From: Diabrotica undecimpunctata
Lineage: Eukaryota; Arthropoda; Insecta; Coleoptera; Chrysomelidae
Direction: 5' to 3'
Length of the DNA: 64,000 nucleotides
Assembly: GCF_040954645.1 (NCBI RefSeq)
Contig: NC_092805.1
Location: forward strand, 16,642,741 to 16,706,740
The notes beneath the pieces are model-generated. The model had not been told where the DNA came from. It made no database searches and saw only the letters and a list, made by a program, of their open reading frames with translations. This document shows, one piece after another, positions 43,576-54,780 of this stretch (position 1 is its first letter; each line of letters opens with the position of its first letter). Both the position numbers and the translations under genes were made by a program.

Positions 43576-44460
43576 GTTGAACCGTGTCGATTATCATTGC
43601 GCTGAGCTTTCGACATCCTCTTCGATGTCTTCTTCAGTGTTTCCGAGGTCTCAGCCTCCCGAACCTCCAGACACTCTTACACTGATCACTAATCAATGCA
43701 TTACTGGTGCTGAGCATTCTGGTGCCAGTTCTGAGCTGACCGTTGAATGGCGGCCGAAGAGGGCATCCAAGCACCCGAAAGTAACTCAGAGCCTCGCAGC
43801 AAGACGGTTCCGAGGGAGGCCAAGGCACGGGACCGAACTCGGATCCATGAAACCCAACTCGTAAGAATTAGGCTCACTTCACCTCTCCCAGGCCCGGCAC
43901 GTCAGCCGTGACCCGCTTCCTCGCCAAGCCCGACACGCTCCGATCCTCAGAACCAATCCTTATCACGAAGTTACGGATCCAATTTTGCCGATTTCCCTTA
44001 CCTACATTATTCTATCGACTAGAGGCTCTTCACCTTGGAAACCTGCTGCGGATATGGATACGAATCGGCACGAGCCTCCACGTGGCCCTCTACTGGATTT
44101 TCAAGGTCCGAGGGGAAGATCCGGACACCGCTGCTAGAGGATTCCATGGAACTCGAACGCTTATACATAAAAGAAAACTCCCCGGATCTCCCGACAGCGT
44201 CCAGGTCCTTTTGGGTTACCCCGACGACATTGTCGTTGGTGACGTGGCTTGGGTGGAGGTTGGCGTGGGGGCCAGTGGGGATTGGGCGCGGGGATTGGCT
44301 CGGGGGTTGGCGCGAACATTTATGTCAGTAGGATTTTGATTGAACGGTGGAGCGGACGGTATTTTCTTTACGAGAGGTCTCCAAACCGAAGGTAACCGTA
44401 TGCCCTCATCTCTTTTATTGGGACAATTTGGCTTTTTTTCAATTTCTAGAAAAGGCCTTT
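43576..44460 (-). mobile_element. Penelope-like 3' region with inserted 28S rRNA sequence
   Basis: The outer parts (43576-43720 and 44228-44460) match the tail of the Penelope-like element at 16733-17270: the tgaaccgYgtcg end, the cttcgatgtcttcttc stretch, ttggcgcgaacatttYtg, and cggtattttctttacgagag. Between them lies about 507 bp of 28S rRNA sequence that the other copy lacks. No reverse transcriptase is left here. The element reads on the minus strand, as does the rRNA, so both are in the same sense. Confidence 0.75.
43721..44227 (-). pseudogene. 28S rRNA fragment
   Basis: The minus strand contains strings conserved across eukaryotic 28S rRNA, among them gtaacttcgtgataaggatt, ccgccattcaacggtcagct, tctagtcgatagaataatgt, agcgttcgagttcc and ggtaacccaaaaggacc, in the order of the real molecule. 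The consensus reads cgggataagg, so this copy has a change, and about 50 nt are missing at gatccggacaccgctgctag. It covers only part of the large-subunit RNA and is clearly GC-richer than its surroundings. It is a dead fragment, not an rRNA gene. Confidence 0.88.
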
Positions 44461-44984
44461 TTGGCTATTTTAGCTGTTTTTCTTTTTCTAATGTAGCCTA
44501 ATGTCTAACGGGATTATGTTAAATCTTCTTTTTTGTCAAATTAACTTAATAAATAATTAATAAATAATAAAGATAATAAATTTAAATTATTGATGTTACC
44601 ACTGATTGCAAATTCTAATACCCAGTAAATATATTTTCTAAACAACAAAAACCATATGATGTCTTACAGTTCAATCACGGCGGTCTAGTCATAAAAAGTA
44701 TTCCCGTAGAGAAATTTATTATTGTTGCTTTTATCAATCTCTATGTTGGAAATTAATTGCCGTTAAAATTGTTAATGACGGATCTGTTCTCGTACCCCCC
44801 GGTATGTTGGCTTATGAAAAATGGGAAATACACTAAATTCAGTGGTGGCGTTAGTTTGAATTTGTGGATGAAATTGATAAAAGCAGATATTATCAGTTAA
44901 AATTAGGGAGACTTATCTATGGAAAATAATATAATATAATATTTTTTAATTAGTTTTCATCTGTCTCAACAAATTGGTCATTGA
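44461..44984. other. Unrecognised AT-rich stretch
   Basis: No gene seen. Confidence 0.35.
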
Positions 44985-45702
44985 TAAATTGATACAGTTA
45001 CATTATAAAGTTACAAAATTTATTCTTAATAGTAATAAGTGAAAAAAAAATCACTACGATTATTTGCAGTATAAGTATTATAATGGAATTGTAAATTAAA
45101 TAAGTAAAGTAAGTCTTGAGATCTGGTGCCTCTACACAGGTATTACGGAAGCAAACTTTTTTTAAGAGAGCACTATCATCAATAATTCGTCGTATTAGTA
45201 TATTATAAATAAAAGCTACATCTAGCAATATTCGTCTTTCGTCAAGTGTAGGCAATTTAATTAAATATTGTAAAACATTATATTCAATTTCATTTACAGG
45301 TATTCTCAATTTAAAAGCTAGAAATCTTAAGAACTTTTTCTGCACTCTTTCTAAGAGATCTTTGTAGCATTTATAATACGGAGACCAGATATTGCTACCA
45401 TATTTCAAAAAGGATCTACTAAGAAAACAGTAGATGTTTTTGAGACTATAAATATTATCTAATTCAGAGAGACTACGCTTCATGAAACCTAAAAGTTATG
45501 GATCCAATAAAAATGTAAGAAAAATGGTCCTTAATGATTATTGTATGGTTAAATATCACCGTAAGATCTTTAAATGTTATTCTCTAATATATTTGGTCCA
45601 ATACGAATTTCAAAAGTAATTGAAAGTTTGTTCCTAAGAAATCGCATTACCTTACATTTACTTATGTTCAAATTCACGGCATTTAAGTTACACCAATCCA
45701 AT
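44985..45702 (-). pseudogene. CR1/Jockey-like LINE C-terminal relic (continues at 48552)
   Basis: Minus strand reads LLDWCNLNAVNLNISKCKVM (45702-45600), then after a broken stretch SLKNIYCFLSRSFLKYGSNI and WSPYYKCYKDLLERVQKKFL, LPTLDERRILLDVAFIYNIL and a decayed end. These are the blocks after the active site of CR1/Jockey-group LINEs. Immediately beyond the LINE at 45703-48551 the upstream part resumes (LLQNNLNRLL, 48552-48600), so the old element was split by that insertion. Confidence 0.65.
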
Positions 45703-48551
45703 AATGCTCCTACATATGCTCCTACAATGCTCCTACAATATTCGAACACTGACGGACGACAATAGATTCCCAGAAATAGAAAGTGAACTAAAGGATATAA
45801 AATGGGATATCCTTGGTATATGCGAGACCAGAAGAAAAAGTGATGAGTATATAATACTAAAAAATGGCACACATTTTATGCATAAAGGTGGCGAATACAC
45901 GGGAGTGGGATTCTTGGTAAAACAAAGCCTCACACAGGGTATCGAAGAATTCAAGCCCATATCAGACAGAGTAGCATATCTCATCATCAGGATTAATAAA
46001 AGAATCACTCTGAAAGTGATCCAAGTGTACGCTCCGACCAAAAGCCACGACGATGAAGAAGTAGAAATATTTTATGATGAAATAAGAACAGCTATAGATA
46101 CAAATAAAGCAAATTACGAAATACTATTAGGAGATTTTAATGCTAAATTGGGTAAAAAAGAGGAAGATTACGAACATTTAATTGGTAGCTATGGCTACGG
46201 AAAAAGAAACGATAGAGGATAAATGCTTCTCAATTTCATGAATGAACATAACATGTACTCAATGAACTCCTTTTTCAATAAAAAACCAAGCAGAAAATCG
46301 ACATGGATGAGCCCCGATAAAAAGACAAAGAATGAAATAGATTATATCCTAACGAAGAATAGAAACCTAGTAGAAGACGTATCAGTATTAAATCAGTTTG
46401 ACCTAGGAAGCGATCATAGACTAATAAGAACAAAACTAATAATTAACAAAAAACTAGAAAGAAAAAGAATACATGAAAAAAGATACAAATGGACATCTGA
46501 AGAAATCAAAAATAGTGAATTTAATAAAAAGATAGCGCATGCATTAAATCAAGTTAGCATGCAGCAGATAAACTCCAATGATATTGATGATTTGAATAAC
46601 CTTATTACCGAAACAGTGAATAAAAGCCTTCTGCAACTGAAAAAACCAAAAACAACATACAATGAATTAGACAAAGAAATATTACAACAAATAAAAAGAA
46701 GGAAGATCTTAAATAAATCTAACAAAAGGGGAACCGACGAATATAGAGAACTTAATAGGCAGATTAGAAAAGGAATCAGACAACAAAAAAGAAAAGAAAA
46801 CGAAAAATTAATAACAACAACTATTGAAAAAAATAAGAGTATGAAATGCCTCAGACCGACACTAGGACGACGTCAGATGATATCATTAATGGGAAAAGAC
46901 GAAAATGAAATCACAACTATAGAAAACATACTGACACGAATAGAAGAATTTTACACAGAACTTTACAGAACACATCAACAAGATGATGAGATGAGACCAG
47001 CACGGAAATTAATAAAAAATGTTGGATAAGAAATAATGCCAAAAGTAACAATTTCAGAGGTAACTACAGCATTGGAAAATATGAAGAGAAATAAAAATAA
47101 TATTACCACAGATATGATATTAGAAGGAGGTAAGGAACTAATTGCAATTGTAACTAAGCTTGTGGACAGTTGTTTACATCAGGGCAAAGTCCCTAAGAGC
47201 TGGAACAACTCTAAAGTAATCTTATTACACAAGAAAGGTGATAGTCGAAAATTGGAAAACTACAGACCCATCAGCCTACTGTCACACCTGTTTAAAATAC
47301 TCACCAAAGTCAAAGTCATAACTACTCGACTAACAAGGAAATTAGACGAATACCAACCATATGAACAAGCAGGTTTTAGAAAAGGCTATTCAACTTCCGA
47401 TCACCTGTTAACCACAAAAATATTAATAGAAAAATGTAACGAATACAAGTTTCCAGTTTTCCTAGCATTTGTAGACTACGAAAAAGCTTTCGATACCATA
47501 GAACACACGGCCGTAATAAACGCAATGCAAAATTGTAGAATAGACAGCAGATATATTAACTTAATAAAAGAAACTATGAACCAAGCTACAGCTACATACT
47601 ACCTAAATGAAAATGAACACACGAACCCTGTACCATTAAACAGGGGAGTCAAACAGGGAGATACTTTATCACCCAAACTGTTCACCTTAGTTTTGGAGGA
47701 CGTTTTTAAAAACCTAAATTGGAAATATAAGGGAATAAACATCAATGGCCGCTACCTCAGTAATCTACGATTTGCAGATGACATAATCCTGATAGCTACT
47801 GACCTACAAGAAATGCAAACCATGCTTTTAGAACTACATACCGAATCTTCTAAAATAGGACTGAAAATGAATTTAAACAAAACAAAAGTCATGCACTCCG
47901 AAGACACCGTGACAATAATAAACGATAAAGTTATAGAAAAAGTTGAAGAATATATATACTTAGGACAAAAAATAATACTAAATAGGGAAATTCAAACTGA
48001 AGAAATAAAAAGAAGAAGAAAGTTAGCTTGGGCAGCATTCGGTAAACTGAACTATATACTCAGAAATCAACAAATTCAATTACATCTTAGATCTAAAGTT
48101 TTTGATGCATGCATTATTCCGATATTAACTTATGCGGCACAAACATGGACAATCACAAAAAAGAATATGAATATACTTAGAGTCACTCAACACGCGATGG
48201 AAAGAGCAATGCTAGGTATATCACTTAAGGACAAGAAAACAAACACATGGATAAGACCGAAAACCAAAGTCACCGATGTGGTGCAAAAATCATTAAAGTT
48301 GAAATGGGAATACGCTGGACATGTAGCTAGGAGCGATCTAAACAAATGGCACAGATCAATTTTAACCTGGAGACCATACCAACACACGAGACCCAGAGGC
48401 AGACCTCCTATGAGATGGACAGATGATCTGAAAAGGACTGCCGGGAAAAATTGGCTACAAGTAGCGTACAATAAAAAACAATGGAAAGGAAGACTTGAAG
48501 AGGCTTATGTTCAGATGTGGATGTGAATGGCTAGACGAAGAAGAGAAGAAG
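45703..48551 (+). mobile_element. Nearly complete RTE-like LINE
   Basis: AATCCAATAAT is duplicated at about 45692-45702 and 48552-48562. The insert spans 2.85 kb and carries both an APE-type endonuclease and a reverse transcriptase in one reading frame. The 5' edge holds three or four copies of tgctcctaca, and the 3' end is short with a GAAGAAGAGAAGAAG tail. It is the most complete LINE in the window and is inserted in the older LINE at 44985. Confidence 0.88.
45704..48526 (+). pseudogene. LINE endonuclease-reverse transcriptase, two in-frame stops
   Basis: One frame spans about 940 codons with stops only at 46220 and 47027. Endonuclease: NIRTLTDDNRFPEIESELK, ILGICETRRK (catalytic Glu), KGGEYTGVGFLVKQSL, YAPTKSHDDEEVE, ILLGDFNAKLG (Asp/Asn) and LGSDHRLIRTKL (terminal SDH). 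A charged linker follows, then the RT: PKSWNNSKVILLHKKGDSRK, NYRPISLLSHLFKILTK, QAGFRKGYSTSDHL, LAFVDYEKAFDTIEHTAV, GVKQGDTLSPKLF, LRFADDIILIATD (FADD), and an end with TRPRGRPPMRWTDDLKRTAG. Only the first few residues of the endonuclease seem to be missing. All catalytic residues are present, so two point changes separate it from an open frame. Confidence 0.85.
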
Positions 48552-48839
48552 AATCCAATAATAATCTATTTAAATTATTCTGTAATAAAGTCATTCCAAC
48601 CATTGGCATTTTTTATGACTCTATAAATTCAGATCATCAGCACTTTGATAAAATCATTTCCAAAACAATTAAAAAACACAAGATCAATGTCCAGCCCGTA
48701 GAACGCCAGAGGTTGGTTACATTGATAGTGAATTGTGAAAAAAATTAATTAATTTTTACATCTTGTGTTCTATAACTGGGGTAGCTTTCCATCCAACCTA
48801 ATAAGCTTCCATTTAAACTTCCATTATATAATTTAGAGG

Positions 48840-49290
48840 TTAGGACAGTATGATTTCTCTAGACTCTATCATATAAAAAGCATCCAAAAAGAATTCTTCC
48901 AAGACTAAAATATTGGTAGTAGTAGATCGTCCCGGAATAAACCAATGTTGTTGGGGCATTAAAGTAGGATTGAATAACGGACCCAGCTTTCCAGCTAGTA
49001 TTCCTTCAAAAGAATGTGTGTTCGGATATTGTTGAGCATATTTGAAAGCAGGTGAGATAGCTAGTAGTTCACTAGTATGGATACTACACCAAGGAGAAAT
49101 ACTGTAGAGTTTGATAGGCTTTTGTACTGTGGTTACAAAATATCCAATTCCACTTTCAGTCTTTGACGCTTCAGCGTCATAGCTAAGAGAATCTAAAGTT
49201 ACATTTCTAATTGGACAAATTTGAATGTAATTATAAGTTTGAATTGGTTCCAATTCCCTTTGTCCGATCTCTTCTTGGACTTCTCTTCTT
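48840..49290 (-). pseudogene. LINE relic: RNase H part joined to an RT start
   Basis: The minus strand first reads YDAEASKTESGIGYFVTTVQ then SIHTSELLAISPAFKYAQQY, an RNase H domain (DASK-E-G-G, then a TSELLAI helix) as in Jockey, I and R1 LINEs. It continues in the same frame with FNPTLMPQQHWFIPGRSTTT, the GF-PGRSTTTN block at the beginning of a reverse transcriptase. In a real LINE the RNase H follows the RT, so a deletion or rearrangement has joined pieces out of order. Confidence 0.55.
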
Positions 49291-50129
49291 CTCGACGATG
49301 ATTAAATAAAATGTTGAAGTCGTGGAATAAAATATAGTTTTATTGACAGCTGCTGAATTATTACACTATAGCTGTTGTTGAGGTAAAAATTTATAACAGA
49401 CTGCATCCCCTACTAGTCCTAAAGGTATATTTATAATCTCTCTAAAATGCTACGATTCATCAAACAAGTGTATTGCCCTCTGCATAGAACAAAAACCTTT
49501 GACTTCTGAAAGCTGGCATTTCCTCAATACCTATTAGGCAATCTATAGTTTGCAGTAAGTTGAACAAACTGTAATTAAGCTATTAATCGATATATTTCAC
49601 AATTATACACGGTGAAACTATAAAAATTCAGCAAATTATGATTAATGTGAGATTAAAAATTAATAGACTAATTTGTGATTGAACACTAATAATGCCAAAG
49701 GATAAGACTGGATGGTACCTATCATATTTTAATAAAGATTGATTTGTAAGTAATCTGCAGATCTATGTTATTTATATTAGAATAATAAAATTTAAGAAAC
49801 CTCTATAAGGGAATAGACAGTAGTCACTAGATAGTAGAATGTACACACAATGGACTTTTCATTTAAAGTTTGTATTTTCATTATTATTATTATTTAAATA
49901 TTAATGTATCTTGTTTTTGTTACAGGTAAGTGCCTTATATGGACATCAGTTAAAGTCGTAAGTTTTCTACTGTACTTACTTATGACAGATTTTTCATTTG
50001 TTTTACACTTTTTTTGTTTTGCTAAAATGACTTAAACTGTAAAAATCATATTTTAAACATATTTAGGCAGAATATTTGGGTAAAGTCACTCGAAAAAACG
50101 AAAGTGTCGGATTATTAATTAATTAGGTA
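49291..50129. other. Unrecognised AT-rich stretch
   Basis: No gene seen. Confidence 0.35.
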
Positions 50130-50720
50130 ATTAGTTAGTAATATAAGAGAATATATACCATCGTCAGAAGAAAGATAAGAGAAGCCAAAGAGAAACAAAA
50201 AACAGAACAATGTCAAGAAATAGAGGAGTATCAGAGTCGATATGATAATTTCAATGTTCATCGAAAGGTGAAGGAAATAGCTGGATAGTTCCGAAATCGC
50301 AACAGCAGTAAAATAACAAATGATGAAGGCAATCTTGTCATAACCAAAGAAGGAACCAAAAAGAAAGTATAGGAAGAATACCTGGAGAAAGTTTTCCACG
50401 ACCTTAGGCCAATAAAAGAACCCACCATTGAAAAAAATTCAGGTCCCGAAATCCACCAGAACAAATAACGGCAGCCGTCAGACAAATGAAGGATGGAAAG
50501 ACATCGGGAATTGATGAAATTCCTGCAGACCTGTTGAAGCTATTAGAGGCAGAACAAATAAAAATAGTAACTGAAATATCTATTGAAATATGCAAGGCAA
50601 GAAAAATACCAGTAGAGTGGCTCAAATTGTTGTTCGTATCATTGCCCAAAAAACCAGGAACAAATGTTTATGAAGACTATAGGACCATAAGCCTAATGAG
50701 CCATCTGGTTTTATTGGTTG
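50130..50720 (+). pseudogene. RTE-like LINE linker and RT start, 3'-truncated
   Basis: Plus strand: a charged linker (IREAKEKQKTEQCQEIEEYQ, KVKEIAG), ITNDEGNLVITKEGTKKKV, then MKDGKTSGIDEIPADLLKLL, KARKIPVEWLKLLFVSLPKK and YEDYRTISLMSHL. It stops at about 50720, where the RT core should begin. LINE copies normally lose their 5' end, so loss of the 3' part implies a later deletion. Two stops and one frameshift lie in the linker. Confidence 0.6.
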
Positions 50721-50877
50721 TTTTGTTTGCCACTTCAATACTTCAATAAACTTTTACTACACTGCTAAAAATGGATATGGAATGAAAATTCAGTATTCAA
50801 TGATATTCGATATATGATTTTAAGAATATTGTACTGAGTTTAATAGTCTAATTTATTAACTTTATTTATTATAAAAA

Positions 50878-51209
50878 TGTTCTAACACTTAGTTTATTTA
50901 AAGTCTTTATTTGTACAATATAACTAATTTATTTCACAGTAATAATTATATAATTTATTTACATTTATTACAATACGCGCGTTACATTTTAAAAACTCGA
51001 CGTGATATTATCTTCAGACTGCCCAAACAATGAAAGTCCCGCTATATATACCAAAACAGCCGTTAGCATGGAATCTCTCGAAGCCCATGGATGTTGACCT
51101 GAATTGCCTCGAATGAACGGGAACCTAGACTGGTTTTTATATCGGCTCGGAGAAAATACTAGAACAGAAGTGAGAATAAACAACATGTTTACAGGTTTTT
51201 ATCGTAACA
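50878..51209 (-). repeat. Probable solo LTR
   Basis: Reading the minus strand, a 332-bp segment starts TGTTACGATAAAAACC and ends GTTAGAACA. It contains gatataaaaacc and tatatatagcggg as TATA-like boxes and aataaagac as a polyadenylation signal near its end, the layout of an LTR promoter and terminator. No internal retroviral-type coding sequence is attached on either side, and I cannot see a clear 4-6-bp duplication. Confidence 0.42.
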
Positions 51210-52139
51210 ATATAAATTTTAGTTGCAATGTAAAAATCAAGTAATAAACATTCTCAGGAGATGACTAACCAACCAAAAACATTTATATCTCAAAAAGAAC
51301 TTCAATTATTGCGATTTTTCAGTATAGTTCAGTATTTGCTCAAATAATTTTTCGGACTACCACTGGTTACACGAAATACAACCAAATCCTACAACTCGAT
51401 ACACGATTAATAAACTCTAATACTTGTAAGATGCTTTTGCTTCATTTATAATGTGCCTTCAATTATTGAATTCGAACTCAGATTTTTTTATTGACGTGAA
51501 CTGAGATTGATTATATTTACAATTGCTAACAGCTTTTATCGTTAGAAAGAATCACCACTCTGGAGTAAAAGTTTCGGTAAATTATATAACAACATCTAAT
51601 GATGGAATATACAAGGTGTATTTGTATGGTCGTGAGTAAAAAACATATTTATTTATCGATAAATCTTGCGTCAAAATTTGATTGATTAGTTTTGGAACTG
51701 GTCAGAATTAAGTAGTTAGAGAATAAGTGGTTGTTGAATATCATTTAAAATGAGAAATAATGTTTAGAGTTATTTAATATGTAATTATAACAAAATGCCC
51801 TTGTTATAATATACACACAGATGATTATGAAAGAATTATATCAAAGCTGAACAAAATGTCACTGCAACAAGAACAACGTTATTTTTATTGATAGTTTTTA
51901 TGAATTTTTGTTGATGCAGCTCTTACATGGAATCATTTGTTTAGATTTCTCGACCATGCGAACTTTTTTCTTCCGATTTCTCTGCTTTCTTCAACCTCTC
52001 CTAATAATTATTATAATATTACATATTTTTACATAGATTACAAGAATTTAACGACGAAAGAATAAAGTGTGGCGTTGGGCGATCACTCTAGCCAAACTGG
52101 CCTTCAGATCAAACATTTTCCCCAATAGTCCAGTCGAGA
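51210..52139. other. Unrecognised AT-rich stretch
   Basis: No gene seen. Confidence 0.35.
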
Positions 52140-53120
52140 GATTTGACCTCTATAAATCATACGAACAAGCTGTATTACTCTAAGTAATCTGGTTTTGAGT
52201 TTTCCGTAAAAAACCAATCGCAAATCCCCATTCTTTTGGGATAATCTTCATCCAGTAATTCTTGAACGGGTGTTAAGTGATAAAGATGAAACTGCTGTTC
52301 CTTTAATCTTTTCCAAATCATCATGTGAGAAACATCTAATTGAGCCGCTACAACTCTTGTACTGCAATTTAGGGATAAATTAAAAAATAAAAATAAAGAA
52401 TAAATAAAAAATAGGGATTTCTTCAATCGCTTCCAAAATCTACACATTGTTTTTATTTACTTTCGGTCGAACAATATTACCAACAAGTATGGGCGCATTC
52501 GGGCCCTTTCTAATCCAACGTCCAGGATACTGACCGAAGAGATATTCTCTTATTTCAATAAAGTAATGCGCTGGGGCACCATCCTCTAAAAGCCTACTAT
52601 ATTTTCCTGACTATTGGATTGACCTCGTCTAAGTACTCTGGCTATCGTGGCTTCGTAATCTACGTGAATGGTTCGGGTGTAGTTCGATTGAACTTTTTAG
52701 GCGCGCTGCTAACAAAGTCGCAGTGGCCATGATGATTTCCAATCTCCGCTAGGAGTGGCACGAGAAGAAGAAGAAGTACTCTGGTTTCGAGTGTTTTCCG
52801 TTAAAACCCAATCGCAAATCCCCATTCTTTTAGGATAATCTTCATCCAGTAATTCATGAACGGGTGTTAAGTGATACGGATAAAACTGCTGTTCCTTGAA
52901 TCTTTGTTGAATCATAATTGACCCGCTACAACTCATGTACCGTTCCAGGGATTTCTTGGAGCATTATTACCAACAAGTTCTGGTCGCAATGTGCCTGTCT
53001 CTCGTAAATGACGATCAATGGAAAGAAATAATCGTCTGCCTGGTGTATTTCAATTAGGATATTTTTCCGCATAACGCCTTGCAGCTGCTACACTATTCCC
53101 TTCGTATTCACCTGTAATTA
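52140..53120 (-). pseudogene. Two tandem mariner-like transposase relics
   Basis: The minus strand carries, twice, a block reading RFKEQQFYPYHLTPVHELLD (52709-52936) or RLKEQQFHLYHLTPVQELLD (52175-52447), each followed by EDYPKRMGICDW. It is the helix-turn-helix end and start of the catalytic domain of Tc1/mariner proteins with a DUF4817-like DNA-binding part. In the left copy VVAAQLDVSHMMIWKRLKEQ precedes it. Both copies are also followed upstream by attaccaacaagt-like sequence, so the unit is duplicated head-to-tail with moderate divergence. Stops and frameshifts are frequent. Confidence 0.6.
52642..52773 (+). mobile_element. 132-bp LINE 3' end with perfect target duplication
   Basis: The insert codes WLRNLREWFGCSSIELFRRA then ANKVAVAMMISNLR and a stop, then a short untranslated end and (GAA)n. 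Copies of AAGTACTCTGG flank it at 52631-52641 and 52774-52784. It is the extreme 3' end of the LINE family seen at 8841, 14740 and 21619, inserted into the mariner relic. Confidence 0.85.
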
Positions 53121-53169
53121 CCAAATTACTAATAATTATATAAAACCCTAATTTAGCCTGCTTAAACTT

Positions 53170-53912
53170 CCTCCTCCTCCTCAGTCCTAATCCCTTTTGG
53201 TATGTAGTGACACCATCAGGCCTTTACAGTTTTTTCACGATTTCCTTCCATCCTTCCCTGTCCTGAGCTAGTTGTTCGGCTTCATGTAACCCTTGGTTAA
53301 TCAATATTTTTCTTTGATCTACCCAACGGCTTGGAGTTCTTCCCCTAGGCCCCTTTTCTTCAACTCTACCCTCGACTATCAGTTTTTCCATCGTACCTGT
53401 TCTTCTATCAACGTGTCCAAAATACTGCAAATATCTCTGTTGTATTTGTTTAAGCAATATATCCTTTACTTTAAGTTGTTCTAATATCGATACGTTAGTG
53501 CGATGATCAATCCAGGATATTTTTAACATGCAGCGGTATACCCACATTTCAAAAGCGTCTAGTTTATTTTTATCCGCTTTCTTTAAGGTCCACATTTCGG
53601 ATGCATATGTGGCTATGGGAAAAATGAGTGCCCACCAGCCTTAGTTTTGTGTGTATTGTTATGCTAGAATTTTTCCAAATTGTTACCAGTTTCATCATAG
53701 CTGTTCTAGCAATAGTCAACCTTCTACGTATCTCTCTGTCACACCCTCCGTCATTTGTTATTAGAGACCCCAGGTATATGAAACTATTTACTTCATCAAA
53801 GCTCCCAATTTCTTTAATGTGTTGAAGATTATTCCGAGCTCTGTCTACTATCATGATCTTTGTCTTACTCCTATTTAGCTTTAGTCCATATGTTTCGCTT
53901 TTCTCCTCCAGA
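53170..53912 (-). mobile_element. Short 5'-truncated RTE-like LINE
   Basis: CTTAAACTT flanks it at 53161-53169 and 53913-53921. The minus strand reads VNSFIYLGSLITNDGGCDRE, TARTAMMKLVTIWKN-like and, after a frameshift near 53570-53640, MWTLKKADKNKLDAFEMWVY, LKISWIDHRTNVSILEQLKV and an end with DREGWKEIVKKL. The active-site half is missing. The 3' tail is (GGA)n, different from the (GAA)n of its relatives. Confidence 0.8.
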
Positions 53913-53921
53913 CTTAAACTT

Positions 53922-54718
53922 ACACAGAATTAAATGCATATATCTGAAATTTCTGAAAACGTGTATGCCATTGTAATAGAGAATTTAGTTTTCTTAATAA
54001 TTTTAAATGCACAATCATCTCTTGCTCAGCTGATATTTCTAGCATATGTGTTTATTGATTCACTAAAATAGAATCAATTAACAGATAAAAGGCTACTACA
54101 TTAATAATGTAAATTAAAACAAAGTAAGACGCAATATAACAAAAAACTAATTAAAAAATATGATGCTGTTACAGTTTCAACTTTCTTTATATTCTGCAAT
54201 AAAAACCAAATTAATATTTCAATTAAAGTTAAAACCGTCGTTAATAACAGACGAGAGACAACCGACTTCCGACTGTCCATCAGAACGACCTCAATCAACG
54301 ACAGAGATGAGCAAAAAAAGTAGGAATTCTTGAAATTGTTTTACACTACTGTATTACCTGCGTTCATTTCATGTTTGGTCTGTTATAATTTTTTTCACAC
54401 GAATGTTACTACTGAGAAACGCATCGTTTATGATGGTGGTTCTTTCATAATTGGTATCATAACCTGAAAGTTCAGAGTTAATGAGTTTAATTTTAAACGT
54501 GGCCAGACAGAGTTGAATATGAAACATTTTTGAGATATATCATTTTTCTTATTCTATAAAATTTGATGGCCGAGATTTGGGAACTGTATATAGTTAAAAT
54601 AGCATACCAATAAATAAAAATGTAGTAATATTAATATGTCAAGAAGAAAGCGGTCAACAACAGTGGTTTATTGTTAGTTACATCAAAAACGGTATTTCTA
54701 AAAAAATCGAAATACGAC
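53922..54718. other. Unrecognised AT-rich stretch
   Basis: No gene seen. Confidence 0.35.

Positions 54719-54778
<60 letters not shown>
54719..54778. repeat. (TA)n microsatellite
   Basis: About 60 bp of AT repeats. Confidence 0.95.

Positions 54779-54780
<2 letters not shown>

Noticed and set aside
43576..43740. Hammerhead ribozyme in the Penelope-like tail
   Set aside because: Some Penelope-like elements carry one, but I did not find the CTGATGA core together with a correctly placed GAAA here.
43721..44227. A working rRNA gene or rDNA unit
   Set aside because: Only about 500 nt of 28S are present, with an internal deletion, and the flanks are Penelope-like sequence.
43577..44339. Two long plus-strand frames
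   Set aside because: They read the complement of 28S rRNA; their openness reflects the high GC content.
48527..48748. Plus-strand frame of 73 codons after the LINE
   Set aside because: It starts in the LINE tail and crosses the target duplication. The later part looks weakly coding but matches no family I recognise.
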